Source: Acidobacteriaceae bacterium TAA 166
GTDB lineage: Bacteria > Acidobacteriota > Terriglobia > Terriglobales > Acidobacteriaceae
Length of the DNA: 64,000 nucleotides
Assembly (NCBI GenBank): GCA_000421065.1
Contig: ATWD01000001.1
Location: 4,022,001 to 4,086,000 of the forward strand
Direction: 5' to 3'
Shown in pieces: positions 18,136 to 27,337 of this stretch (its first letter is position 1; every line of letters begins with the position of its first letter). Under the pieces are notes generated by a model that ran no database searches, had not been told where the DNA came from, and was given only the letters and a program-made list of their open reading frames with translations. Made by a program: the position numbers and the translations under genes.

Positions 18136-18188
18136 TGGCATTGAGTTGACAATTACAGGACAACTTATCTTCTTCACGGCGATAAGCT
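18136..18188 (+). promoter_or_regulatory. TGAC tandem-repeat promoter, radical SAM cassette
   Basis: TGGCAT (18136), TGACAA (18147) and GGACAA (18158) on an 11-bp period, then TAAGCT at 18183-18188, 25 bp after the last unit. The 5' leader would be about 60 nt. Confidence 0.6.
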
Positions 18189-18255
18189 TCAATTGCATGG
18201 ATAGTGAGAGTTCTGCTCTCCGTCTTCGATAAAAGTTTTTGTTTGAGGTGACCCC

Positions 18256-19752
18256 TTGGCGTCTGTACTGTTGACTCATTCTTACCATCTTCCTTACGAC
18301 TCGAAGCAGCTGCAAAAGATGCAGCCATATATGCCGCTTGGAACCCTCTATGCGGCGACGGCATTGAGAGAGAGGGGAATCTCGGTGGCGGTATTCGATA
18401 CGATGCTGACGGAACCTTCTCAAGAGTTAAATGTGTCTCTCGAGAGGCATCAGCCGAAGATCGTAGCGGTCTACGAGGATGACTTCAATTTTCTTTCGAA
18501 GATGTGTCTTACTCGTATGCGAGAGGTGGCCTGGGAGATTGCGAAGGCTGCGCGGGCGATCGGAGCGGTTCCAGTCGTGCATGGGTCGGATTCGACCGAT
18601 AATCCACAACTCTTTCTCGAAAACGGTTTCCAATATGTGCTTTGCGGCGAAACTGAATCCACGTTGGTGCAGTTGTGCTCCTCTTTACTGAGAGAGGAAG
18701 AGGTCGCTGTGATTGATGGGCTGGTGAAATTGGATGAGAATGGAAGCCTCGTCCAAAGCCCGCAACGGCTCTCGAAGAATTCGGCGTGGACGGAACTTGC
18801 GTTGCCGGCGCGAGATCTTGTCGACTTTGAGCCGTATCGCGCTGCTTGGAAGCAGACCCATGGGTATTTTTCTACGAATATCGTCGCCAGTCGGGGATGC
18901 CCTTATCGATGCAATTGGTGCGCGAAGCCGATCTCTGGCAATAAGTTTAATCTCCGTTCTGCGGCGTCGGTCGCGCAAGAGATGCAGCTTCTGAAAGAGG
19001 GATTTGGAATTGACCATCTCTGGTTCAGTGATGATGTATTCGCTCTCAACAGATCCTGGATGGAAGAGTTTGCGGAAGAAGTGACAAAGAGGGATGCTGC
19101 CATTCCATTCAAGATCCAATCACGTGCTGACCTGATGGGGGATAAAACGGTTCAATCCCTGAAGACTGCGGGGTGCGCCGAGGTATGGATGGGGGTAGAA
19201 TCTGGATCGCAGACCGTGCTCAATGCAATGGGTAAGGGATTGGCCCTTGAAGTAGTTGCTGGCGCGCGTCAACGATTAAAAGATGTAGGTATTCGGGCAT
19301 GTTACTTTTTGCAGTTTGGTTACCCAGGGGAAGGCTGGGAAGAGTTGCGCCAAACGATCGAATTAGTTCGGCATACACAGCCTGACGATGTAGGAATCTC
19401 GTTTTCTTATCCTCTTCCTGGAACACCTTTTTACGAATATGTGCAGGCACAGTTAGGCAACAAGCGTAACTGGATGGATAGCGACGACCTTTGCATTATG
19501 TTCAAGGCGGCTTATACAACCGATTTTTATCGTGCTGTGCGCGAAGCATTACATGCGGAGGTTGACTCATGGAAGATTACCGATAAGCTGGCTGAGGTAA
19601 AAAAAAAGGTCAATCTTCTATGGCAACGGGTGGACGATTTAGAGCCGATCAACCGCAACCCCGATGCTCTCTCCGCTTCGGGTCAGATGCAGTTGCTTTA
19701 TTCTCCTGCATTGGTATCGATTGAACAATTGACTACCGGTGAAATCTCATGA
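18256..19752 (+). CDS. B12-binding-type radical SAM protein
   Basis: A 498-residue enzyme of the class with an N-terminal cobalamin-binding-like Rossmann region (about 1-150) and a radical SAM core. The iron-sulfur motif is CX3CX2C (Cys215, Cys219, Cys222 in RGCPYRCNWCAKP). The core continues with FSDDVFALN and EVWMGVESGSQTVLNAMGKG. Members perform methylations and ring rearrangements in lipid and natural-product pathways. TTG start supported by GAGGTG. It overlaps the next methyltransferase by ATGA and leads the AT-rich cassette. The reaction is unknown. Confidence 0.85.
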   Translation: MASVLLTHSYHLPYDSKQLQKMQPYMPLGTLYAATALRERGISVAVFDTMLTEPSQELNVSLERHQPKIVAVYEDDFNFLSKMCLTRMREVAWEIAKAARAIGAVPVVHGSDSTDNPQLFLENGFQYVLCGETESTLVQLCSSLLREEEVAVIDGLVKLDENGSLVQSPQRLSKNSAWTELALPARDLVDFEPYRAAWKQTHGYFSTNIVASRGCPYRCNWCAKPISGNKFNLRSAASVAQEMQLLKEGFGIDHLWFSDDVFALNRSWMEEFAEEVTKRDAAIPFKIQSRADLMGDKTVQSLKTAGCAEVWMGVESGSQTVLNAMGKGLALEVVAGARQRLKDVGIRACYFLQFGYPGEGWEELRQTIELVRHTQPDDVGISFSYPLPGTPFYEYVQAQLGNKRNWMDSDDLCIMFKAAYTTDFYRAVREALHAEVDSWKITDKLAEVKKKVNLLWQRVDDLEPINRNPDALSASGQMQLLYSPALVSIEQLTTGEIS

Positions 19753-20684
19753 AAGACTCGACCGACGAACAAGAGATTACTCCACTTTTGCTTCGGTGCG
19801 TGCGGTGTGGCGCGGATCTTGTCGGTATCCGATGTTCCTCCTGCTCGTTAGAGATGCGTAAAGAAGAGGGGATATTTTGTGCTTTACCTCCTGAACGAAA
19901 AGCTCATTACGCGAAATTTATAGCGGATTACGAATACATAAGAGCAGCCGAGGGAAGGGGAAACGAAAACGAAGAATTCTATCTTAAACTGCCGTATCAA
20001 GATTTCACTGGAAAAAATAGTAAGCAGTGGCATATCCGATCACGGAGCTATGACTATTTAGTTCGCAAGCTATTAAAGCGCCCCAATGTGTGCGGAACCA
20101 AGATTTTGGACTTAGGTGCTGGAAATGGTTGGATGAGTTACAGGTTAAAACTCGCCGGCTATCAACCCGTGGCTGTCGATATTCTTACAAACAATAGAGA
20201 TGGATTAGGTGCGACTAAACACTATCAAAATTGTATCCCCGAACTCTTTCCTCGTTTTCAGGCAGAACTTGCACGATTACCTTTTCAGGATAGCCAATTT
20301 GATGTTATCGTTTTCAACGCCTCGTTTCATTACGCTGAGAGCTACGAGTCTTCGCTACGTGAAGCCTTTCGATGCGTCAAGACACAGGGTAGGGTGATTA
20401 TCTGTGATACTCCCTGGTACTCGAAAGATGAGAGTGGAATGCAGATGGTAGCTCAGCGCCAGAGGAATTTTATGAAGCACTATGGAACAGCTTCGAATTC
20501 TATTATTAGCTGTGAATATCTTACGGATGAGAGGCTTCTCTCACTGGAAGAACGGCTATCTATTCGTTGGGTCCGATACACTCCTTATTATGGCATTGCA
20601 TGGCAGATGCGACCTTTGATTGCAAGACTAAAAAAACAAAGAGAGCCTTCGCAGTTTCGTATTTATGTTGCTTATAAGAATTGA
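19749..20684 (+). CDS. SAM methyltransferase with N-terminal zinc ribbon
   Basis: A 311-residue protein. Residues 17-32 hold two Cys pairs (CVRC and CSSC), a Trm112-like zinc ribbon; the SAM site is KILDLGAGNGW (118-128), with VAVDI ending strand 2 and FDVIVFNASFHY as motif IV. Coupled to the radical SAM gene by a 4-bp overlap. Codon use and base composition are clearly AT-richer than in genes before 18 kb, pointing to separate ancestry. Confidence 0.8.
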   Translation: MKDSTDEQEITPLLLRCVRCGADLVGIRCSSCSLEMRKEEGIFCALPPERKAHYAKFIADYEYIRAAEGRGNENEEFYLKLPYQDFTGKNSKQWHIRSRSYDYLVRKLLKRPNVCGTKILDLGAGNGWMSYRLKLAGYQPVAVDILTNNRDGLGATKHYQNCIPELFPRFQAELARLPFQDSQFDVIVFNASFHYAESYESSLREAFRCVKTQGRVIICDTPWYSKDESGMQMVAQRQRNFMKHYGTASNSIISCEYLTDERLLSLEERLSIRWVRYTPYYGIAWQMRPLIARLKKQREPSQFRIYVAYKN

Positions 20685-20694
20685 GATTCTATAG

Positions 20695-21918
20695 ATGAGT
20701 GACGTGATATTGTCGCACGATCTAACACTTTCAGGTGCCAAGTGCGCCTTTGATGCAGATGTCTGTGAAATCGCGACCATAGCTATCGCTAACGGATATA
20801 TCAGAGACATCTCCTACGCAGCATCACCAGAACCATCTTTCATGGAAATTGACCTGTCTGGATATCTGGTTATGCCAGGACTTATCAATGCGCACGATCA
20901 TCTTGATTTTGCGCTTTTCCCTCGATTAGGAAGACCACCTTATCGAAACTACATTGAGTGGGGAGAAGATATTCACCGCTGTTTCCCCGAAGTCATTGCA
21001 AGATATCGTAGCGTACCAAAAGATTTATCCGTGTGGTGGGGCGGAGTTAAGAATCTGCTCTGCGGGGTTACTACCGTTAGCCATCATAATCCTCTTCGTC
21101 CGGCAATGCTTAGAGAGGATTTTCCAGTACGTGTCTTGCGGGGGCATGGCTGGGGACATTCCCTGGCACTAGGAGGCGATCTTCCCGCGGCCCACGTCGC
21201 GACCCCTCAAGGAGGAGTATTTATCGTGCACGCTTGCGAAGGGATTGATGCAATTGCGCGAGGTGAGCTTGGAGGATTCGATACCTTAAATCTCCTTAAT
21301 AAGGACACCGCGCTAGTTCATGGATTGGCAATTGATGAGGAAGGAGTTACTCTGGTGAACAAGCGCAGTGCTGCTCTCATTATTTGTCCATCCTCTAACA
21401 AGTTCCTTTTCCAAAGGCTTCCCGATATTACAATTCTTAGAAATATTCCTAATCTCACTTTAGGAAATGACTCGCCGCTGACAGCTCAAGGAGATTTATT
21501 AGACGAGATTCGTTTCATTATTCATCATTGTGGAGTTGAGGCCAAAATTGCTTATGAGATGGTGACTCTTGCACCGGCGAAAGTCCTTCGGCTTAAAAAT
21601 TGTGAAGGAACCATAACCGTGGGTGGTACCGCAGATTTAGTTGTGATACGAGATACGCGAGTAAATATCATAGAGCGAATGCCTGAACTGTCCATAGAAA
21701 ATATTGAGCTTGTACTGATTGGTGGGCACGTTCAATTGGTCTCAGAGGATCTGCTGGAGCGCATCCCTGAAGGTGAAAAGAAGGATTTAGAACCCTTGTG
21801 GGTCGATGGTATCGTCCGATGGCTGCGGGTAAAGGTTGAGAAGCTAGTGTATGATACAGAACTCATTTTGGGGAAGGGAGAGGTGCGGATTGGGAACCGG
21901 AGCGTTCGCGCCGCATAA
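20695..21918 (+). CDS. Amidohydrolase-superfamily metal-dependent hydrolase
   Basis: A 407-residue TIM-barrel hydrolase of the chlorohydrolase/deaminase-like branch. HxH metal ligands are His67 and His69 in INAHDHLDF; later IVHACEG and LVHGLAI supply more His ligands, and LGNDSPLT the conserved Asp. A small beta domain flanks the barrel, ending with GGTADLVVI. It lies 10 bp after the methyltransferase in the same cassette. Probably a deaminase or amide/ring hydrolase; the substrate is not evident. Confidence 0.82.
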   Translation: MSDVILSHDLTLSGAKCAFDADVCEIATIAIANGYIRDISYAASPEPSFMEIDLSGYLVMPGLINAHDHLDFALFPRLGRPPYRNYIEWGEDIHRCFPEVIARYRSVPKDLSVWWGGVKNLLCGVTTVSHHNPLRPAMLREDFPVRVLRGHGWGHSLALGGDLPAAHVATPQGGVFIVHACEGIDAIARGELGGFDTLNLLNKDTALVHGLAIDEEGVTLVNKRSAALIICPSSNKFLFQRLPDITILRNIPNLTLGNDSPLTAQGDLLDEIRFIIHHCGVEAKIAYEMVTLAPAKVLRLKNCEGTITVGGTADLVVIRDTRVNIIERMPELSIENIELVLIGGHVQLVSEDLLERIPEGEKKDLEPLWVDGIVRWLRVKVEKLVYDTELILGKGEVRIGNRSVRAA

Positions 21919-21926
21919 ATACTCCT

Positions 21927-23171
21927 GTGCTAAATACGTTTCATTTCGGAGTATTGTGTCTTGAGGGAGATGGACATATCAATCCGTTTTTGTCCCTCGC
22001 TCAAGAACTAAAAAGAAGAGGGCATAAAGTCACTTTTTTCCATGAAGCGAGATTTGAAGAGAAGATTCATCAAGCAGGTTTATCGTTTTTTAAGCTTGAG
22101 AAGGATAGATCGCGGGCAGGTAAAAGCAAAAAAACACCATCGTTTCAATCTGAATATATAGATGCGAAGATAAGAGACATAATCCGAGATATGGAAGCCT
22201 CTTTGAAGAGCATTCCTTCGGCAATGACCAGGCTCGGAGTGAATGTTCTTCTCATTGACGAAATTATAATATCGGGTCCGACTGTGGCTGAGATTTTGAG
22301 TCTACCCTATATTGTTATTGCAACCTCTGTGCCGCATTATTGGGGCTGGGAATCTTCATCTAAACCTGTATCTGAAAATTTTGATCTACCTGCTAAATTT
22401 ATTGAGGTTTCCGTTTTTAATATGCAAGGTCCAATACTACAGAGACTGGATGAGTATCGACAGAGTAAAGGACTGGCGCCTATACAAGAAGTAACTTTAA
22501 GCTTTCCTCCCATTGCATATATAACTCAACTACCAAAACATCTTGACCCAGTTGATAGAGTACTTCCAACTTATTTTTATTATGCAAATCAACTTATCGA
22601 CGAACAGGTGCGATCTAAAGTTTCATTTCCATGGGAACGTTTTGATGGTCGCCGTTTAATTTATGTATCTTTGGGCACTGCGAGAACAGTCCAGCGAAAT
22701 TTGTTCGAAATGATTGCAAAGGTCTCTACAAGTTTTAATATCCAGCTCGTGCTTTCATTGGGCGGAAGAGAAGACAGGCTTTTAGATACAGATCTTCCCG
22801 GAGCACCTATTATCGTGAAGAATGCACCTCAGTTGGAAATTATTAAACGAGCTGATTTTGTCGTTTGCCATGGTGGGCTCAATACAGTGCTCGAAGTACT
22901 TAGCGCAGGCAAGCCGATGATTGTTCTTCCAATCAGTCACGATCAGCCAACTATAGCAGCGTATTTGAGGCATTTAAAAGTCGCTGAAGTTATTGATGCA
23001 AAAGAGGCAACCGAGCAGCTAATCTATGAAGCATTTAAAAAAATGATTGGCGAGAGGCATTATCATGATGCAGCGATCTCCTTGAAAAAAAAGATTGCTT
23101 GCAGCAATGGTACAAGTACAGCAGCAGACGTGATCGAGCGCGGGCTCGAAAACGGCCGCAATGGAAGATAG
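21927..23171 (+). CDS. GT1-family glycosyltransferase (MGT/UGT-like)
   Basis: A 414-residue GT-B enzyme similar to macrolide and carotenoid glycosyltransferases. The N-terminal acceptor domain starts FGVLCLEGDGHINPFLSLA; the donor-binding signature appears as APQLEIIKRADFVVCHGG and GKPMIVLPISHDQPTIA. The GTG start lies 8 bp after the amidohydrolase stop; the ribosome-binding site is weak, suggesting translational coupling. Very AT-rich. As last gene of the cassette it probably glycosylates the small-molecule product. Converges on the EPS operon with only 31 bp between. Confidence 0.85.
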   Translation: MLNTFHFGVLCLEGDGHINPFLSLAQELKRRGHKVTFFHEARFEEKIHQAGLSFFKLEKDRSRAGKSKKTPSFQSEYIDAKIRDIIRDMEASLKSIPSAMTRLGVNVLLIDEIIISGPTVAEILSLPYIVIATSVPHYWGWESSSKPVSENFDLPAKFIEVSVFNMQGPILQRLDEYRQSKGLAPIQEVTLSFPPIAYITQLPKHLDPVDRVLPTYFYYANQLIDEQVRSKVSFPWERFDGRRLIYVSLGTARTVQRNLFEMIAKVSTSFNIQLVLSLGGREDRLLDTDLPGAPIIVKNAPQLEIIKRADFVVCHGGLNTVLEVLSAGKPMIVLPISHDQPTIAAYLRHLKVAEVIDAKEATEQLIYEAFKKMIGERHYHDAAISLKKKIACSNGTSTAADVIERGLENGRNGR

Positions 23172-23202
23172 TTCCGTAGCGGCCGCCGCCTTCGATGGCT
23201 AT

Positions 23203-24195
23203 TTATAAAAGCTCTTCAAGCTTTTCAGTTGCTTGTTCAAGATCCCGATATTGAAGTTCATAGGTAGGAACATCTGTAAAGATTTCGAGTGTCTTCGAAT
23301 GTCTTTCGCGAATTTCGCCCGCCGAATAAAGTTCATTTCGCATACGCTGAGTTGCAGTCCCTCTGGGAAGGCGGATAAGGATCGCTTCTTCATTCTGTAC
23401 ACGGTTTAGATAGACGATAGAGTGCACGTCGACCTCTTTGGCCGAAAGCGCAATGGGTAGCTGCGAGATCGGGACTTCGATAGATGGCTTTCCCTCCATG
23501 CGCGGAGTAAGTGGAAAGTGTTTTAGCTCGGGGAAGAGCTCCTTTGCTGACGGACGGAATCGCGCCCTGTGCGAGTGGCCAATGATACGAGGCGAAGCGA
23601 GAGCATTGATCAGGTAGCAGGTATCGTCCGAGGTGTAACACCATCCCGTGCGGGCACTTGCATATGCAAGAGTAGATTTGCCAGCTCCTGATGTGCCGCA
23701 GAGCAGGATACCCTTTCCTTCCTTGCTGATGCAAGCAGCATGAAGATCCGTAACGATAGACGCGCCGAGGAGAAGATAGACGGCTTTCTCAAGAAAGTTA
23801 TACCGGAAGTAAAGCCTGTTGGCGATGGTTGCCTGATTGAGCCAAAGAAAGTTAATGCCGGTTTTTAGATCCAGAATGGCTTGATTATCGACATCGGCGA
23901 CAAGAGAGTACAAATAATTGAATTCGCGACGAGTTGGCTCCGGAGGACACCTTGAATTAGAGCCAGATGTAATGCCGATCCGTATCTGTAATCCAGTAGC
24001 CGGTCGCGAAGGAGAGGCATGTCCGAAACTTTCTTCTGCCGCCTCCAATACGGCTTTATGGTTTGTAAGAATGTCGACTGGATAACCAAGTGGATAGAAA
24101 GTGGCCCAATATGAAAGCTCGATATCATGTAACAACGAGCCTTGCGGAACTTCGTTCGATTGACTGATGAGTTTTTGTGCTTGTTGATCACTCAT
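23203..24195 (-). CDS. HPr kinase-like (HprK-related) protein
   Basis: A 330-residue protein whose C-terminal half is an HprK-type P-loop kinase domain: Walker A GTSGAGKS (167-174) followed by acidic Asp190-Asp191 in YTSDDTCYL. The N-terminal half does not look like canonical HprK. HprK-related kinases with a nucleotidyltransferase partner are known from PEP-CTERM/EPS genomes and some RiPP clusters. Last gene of the minus-strand EPS operon, overlapping the preceding gene by 8 bp. Its phosphorylation target is unknown. Confidence 0.75.
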   Translation of the reverse strand: MSDQQAQKLISQSNEVPQGSLLHDIELSYWATFYPLGYPVDILTNHKAVLEAAEESFGHASPSRPATGLQIRIGITSGSNSRCPPEPTRREFNYLYSLVADVDNQAILDLKTGINFLWLNQATIANRLYFRYNFLEKAVYLLLGASIVTDLHAACISKEGKGILLCGTSGAGKSTLAYASARTGWCYTSDDTCYLINALASPRIIGHSHRARFRPSAKELFPELKHFPLTPRMEGKPSIEVPISQLPIALSAKEVDVHSIVYLNRVQNEEAILIRLPRGTATQRMRNELYSAGEIRERHSKTLEIFTDVPTYELQYRDLEQATEKLEELL

Positions 24196-25021
24196 GCGAT
24201 TTCGCTTCCACCCCTACGGTTAGTTTTTCTGGATTGATGTGTTGCATGGCGATTGGATAGCTGCGCAAACCAGACAACTGGAGGGTAATGGAATAGACGA
24301 ATAACGGATTATTGATAAGATAGCGCCTCCATAGACGAGCTGGATCCTGGAGAAGTCGATGCAGCCACTGCAGGCCTGCGCGCTTGATCCATGGCGCACA
24401 ATCGCGAATCCGACCCGTGTGATAATCGAATGCGGCACCTACGCCTGCAAGAATAGGGACCTGAAATTTGTTGCTATATCGAGCCATAAACCGTTCTTGT
24501 TTGGGGGTACTGAGACCGATCCACATAATGTGTGGTTGTGCTCTTGATACCTGAGCGAGAAGATCAGCTTCCTCTTCCTGCGTCAGATCTCTGAAGGGTG
24601 GAGTATAGGTCCCGACGATGTTAATGCCGGGAAAGCGTAACTGAAGAGCCTGGCGAAGTTCCTCAGCGACACCGGGCTTTCCCCCGTAAAGAAAGTGACT
24701 ATATCCGTGTGTGATCGAGAGTTGACATAGGGCCGCCATGAAATCGGGACCAAAGACGCGATCCATTTCTAGAAGCCCTTGAAAATGGCCGACCCAGGAC
24801 ATCGGCATACCGTCTGGAGCGTTGAGAAGTGCTTCATTGAGGATGCGGCGAAGATTGGGATCCCGCTGAGCTTCCATAACTCCATGGACTCCAGTGACAC
24901 AGATGTGACCCTGGTTCCCAGTGGAAATTGATCGCTCAACGAGATCGACGGCAGATTGCATATTGATGGCGGAGACTTTGACTCCGAGTACGTTGGCGTA
25001 CGAGTGATTGAGATGAGACAT
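24188..25021 (-). CDS. WecG/TagA/CpsF-family glycosyltransferase
   Basis: A 277-residue GT26 enzyme adding a sugar (ManNAc/ManNAcA or similar) to a lipid-linked acceptor. Family marks: LLNAPDGMPMSWVG with the catalytic Asp, FLYGGKPGVAEEL, PHIMWIGLSTPKQERFM and VGAAFDYHTGRI. Second step after the priming transferase encoded just upstream. Two bases separate the genes. Confidence 0.9.
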   Translation of the reverse strand: MSHLNHSYANVLGVKVSAINMQSAVDLVERSISTGNQGHICVTGVHGVMEAQRDPNLRRILNEALLNAPDGMPMSWVGHFQGLLEMDRVFGPDFMAALCQLSITHGYSHFLYGGKPGVAEELRQALQLRFPGINIVGTYTPPFRDLTQEEEADLLAQVSRAQPHIMWIGLSTPKQERFMARYSNKFQVPILAGVGAAFDYHTGRIRDCAPWIKRAGLQWLHRLLQDPARLWRRYLINNPLFVYSITLQLSGLRSYPIAMQHINPEKLTVGVEAKSHE

Positions 25022-25023
25022 GA

Positions 25024-26166
25024 TTAAACTCCCCGAGCCGCAAAAAAGAGGGTGTGGATCAGGATTGCCAGATCCATAAAGAAGGTTTGATTTTGTATGT
25101 AGTGAAAATCATAGTGCAAGTTCTTGTGAATCGGCGCTGTTCTGTCGGCGCTTAACTGCCACAAGCCTGTAATTCCAGGAGTGACAAGAAGTCTCTGTCT
25201 ATGGTGATGAGTGTAACCGTCGACAATAAAAGGCATTTCAGGCCTGGGGCCAACAAGAGACATCTCTCCCAGAAGCACATTGATGAGTTGCGGCAGCTCG
25301 TCAAAACTGGTTTTTCTCAGAAGTCTCCCGATCCTGGTAATTCTGCAGTCGGAGGGCTTTATCGGAGAAAGATCATAGTGCGGTGAATCGTAATACATCG
25401 AACGAAATTTATAGATATGAAAGATCTTTCCCTTTTTCCCAACGCGCTTTTGAACGAAGAAGATAGGGCCAGTGGAGTCTATCCAGATAATCAGTGAGAT
25501 TAAAAGAAATAACGGTAAGAGAGAGAGAAGCAACACAAACGATATAAAGAGATCGATCAAGCGTTTTAAAGCCACATGTAGTCGCGAAGTATTAAAAGTA
25601 AGTGGATAAGATAGTTCTTGGACCTTGACGTGAGGTCCGTCACTAAAGCTTTGCTTTGACGATGTGTGCCTCTTCGATAGGTAGATTTCATTTAAGAGGA
25701 AATCTAATATTAGTTTTTGATTGATGAGAAGAACTGGGAGCAGAATCAAAATGACAATGAGACTTTCGAGGTCAATTGTCATCGATGCCAGATAAGAGAA
25801 AACACCGAAGAACAAGATTGATTGAACAGTCAGGCGAAGGGCAAGCTCTGTATTGTGAATTCGTAATGGATTCCAACTGCGTTGACATGCATTGGCTCTC
25901 CAGGATATAGAAGTGGATAGGAGCCCGCTCACAAGGCTTATGGCCGCTATTGTCCCTAAAGAAATAGATCTCCGAGAAGAGAAAATGGCTTTAGGCAGCA
26001 GAGATCCGATCAGCACTCCCAAAGAGCAGGTGAGTGCATCGATGGATGCTTCTAAGAAAAGATATTTTTGATTCAAACGATAGTAACGAGTCGAGATCGA
26101 GTCGTTCCGTGAAGCCGTCCGATCTCCGGCAGAGATTGTGGATGTAAAATGCTCAGACGCGGCCAT
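25024..26166 (-). CDS. Priming sugar-phosphate transferase of EPS synthesis
   Basis: A polyisoprenyl-phosphate hexose-1-phosphate transferase (WbaP/WcaJ type). The C-terminal catalytic domain has a membrane helix, FVQKRVGKKGKIFHIYKFRS, RKTSFDELPQLINVLLGEMS and LVGPRPEMPF. N-terminal membrane segments precede a shortened linker. The frame is open to 26250, but that would overlap the upstream gene by about 100 bp; the ATG at 26166 has AGAGG six bases before it and is preferred (380 residues). Confidence 0.88.
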   Translation of the reverse strand: MAASEHFTSTISAGDRTASRNDSISTRYYRLNQKYLFLEASIDALTCSLGVLIGSLLPKAIFSSRRSISLGTIAAISLVSGLLSTSISWRANACQRSWNPLRIHNTELALRLTVQSILFFGVFSYLASMTIDLESLIVILILLPVLLINQKLILDFLLNEIYLSKRHTSSKQSFSDGPHVKVQELSYPLTFNTSRLHVALKRLIDLFISFVLLLSLLPLFLLISLIIWIDSTGPIFFVQKRVGKKGKIFHIYKFRSMYYDSPHYDLSPIKPSDCRITRIGRLLRKTSFDELPQLINVLLGEMSLVGPRPEMPFIVDGYTHHHRQRLLVTPGITGLWQLSADRTAPIHKNLHYDFHYIQNQTFFMDLAILIHTLFFAARGV

Positions 26167-27337
26167 ATTCATCCTCTGTGGTGACTGTTGTCCGATCGAA
26201 GGGTTGTCCCATGGCGGCGGATGAGATGAGGCCACGATAAAGATCGACATATTCTTTGGATAGTACGGGAAGGGAAAACTGCGGCAACGGGATGGGTTCT
26301 TGCGCAGGTTGGCACAGAGCGGCGGAGATCGCAGCGGCTAGATTTTTTTCCGCATCCCCGTCAAGTGATACATAGTGGCAGAGCCCTTCGGCTATCTCGC
26401 GATGGGCAGGTATGTCAGAACAGACAACCCGGCAACCAGCCAAGATAGCTTCAGCGACAGGAAGCCCAAAACCTTCGGTAGTCGAAGGAGCGACAAGTGC
26501 TGCGCAGTGTCGATAACACCACTGAAGCTCCGCCTCAATTATCCCCTCAAGGAGATGCACTTGTTGTTTAAGGTGCCTCTCCGATAAAAGCTGAAGGATC
26601 TTTGGGGTCTCGGGACCACTGATTCCGATGATGACCAACTGCGTATCGGCCATCAACTGACCGGAATGAAGCATGTGGTCGAAGGTGCGAATCAGCAGGG
26701 GAATATTTTTGTTATGGCGATGTTGCGCCACACTCAATAAAAAAGGCTCATTTCGCCGCGATGGCAAAGGCGATGATGCGGAATAAGCAGGTTCCTGGCC
26801 GACACAGTTATAAACACAGAGAGACTTATCCCATATTCGCGGGGCAACAAGTTTCTTCAATTGCATCCTGGTAGCTTCTGACACACATGCAATCGCATCA
26901 ACGTTGATAAGGCAATGACGTAGAACTAGGCGATTGAACAGAACCTTCAAGTATCCGAAGTTCTGGGGAGCCTCATAAGGATAGAGGTCATGAAGTGTAG
27001 CGATGACTGGGCACACAAAATGCGAGGGATTGATCGGTACCGGATAGGACAGATGGACCAGATCGACATTCAGTTGTATCGCTAGTTTTGGAAGATAGTT
27101 GTAATACCAGAGATTTCGGCTGACAGAACCTTGCTTGAGGTCGGCGAGATGGATCGAGAGGCGCGGGTCAGGGTGGAGACCGGCGGTGTAAGCAAGATTC
27201 TGCTGCCATGGTGAGACAACCAGGTGTACCTCCGAGATCTCTCGCGCGTGCAAGAGGCAGCGTGCAACGTTGAATGCGTGGCGCTGGATACCAGAAAGGT
27301 GGGGGGAGAAAGACGCGGCAGCGATCAGAATTTTCAT
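26153..27337 (-). CDS. GT4-family glycosyltransferase
   Basis: A 394-residue GT-B retaining glycosyltransferase. N-terminal FSPHLSGIQRHAFNVA; donor-binding region PFLLSVAQHRHNKNIPLLI; C-terminal EX7E-type motif in APSTTEGFGLPVAEAILAG. Builds the EPS repeat unit. Its ATG overlaps the flippase stop (ATGA). Confidence 0.88.
   Translation of the reverse strand: MKILIAAASFSPHLSGIQRHAFNVARCLLHAREISEVHLVVSPWQQNLAYTAGLHPDPRLSIHLADLKQGSVSRNLWYYNYLPKLAIQLNVDLVHLSYPVPINPSHFVCPVIATLHDLYPYEAPQNFGYLKVLFNRLVLRHCLINVDAIACVSEATRMQLKKLVAPRIWDKSLCVYNCVGQEPAYSASSPLPSRRNEPFLLSVAQHRHNKNIPLLIRTFDHMLHSGQLMADTQLVIIGISGPETPKILQLLSERHLKQQVHLLEGIIEAELQWCYRHCAALVAPSTTEGFGLPVAEAILAGCRVVCSDIPAHREIAEGLCHYVSLDGDAEKNLAAAISAALCQPAQEPIPLPQFSLPVLSKEYVDLYRGLISSAAMGQPFDRTTVTTEDEYGRV

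Noticed and set aside
11498..24195. Lasso-peptide or other RiPP cluster (ABC exporter, nucleotidyltransferase, HprK-like kinase)
   Set aside because: No asparagine-synthetase-like cyclase, leader peptidase, PqqD-like protein or precursor peptide was found, so only the resemblance is noted.
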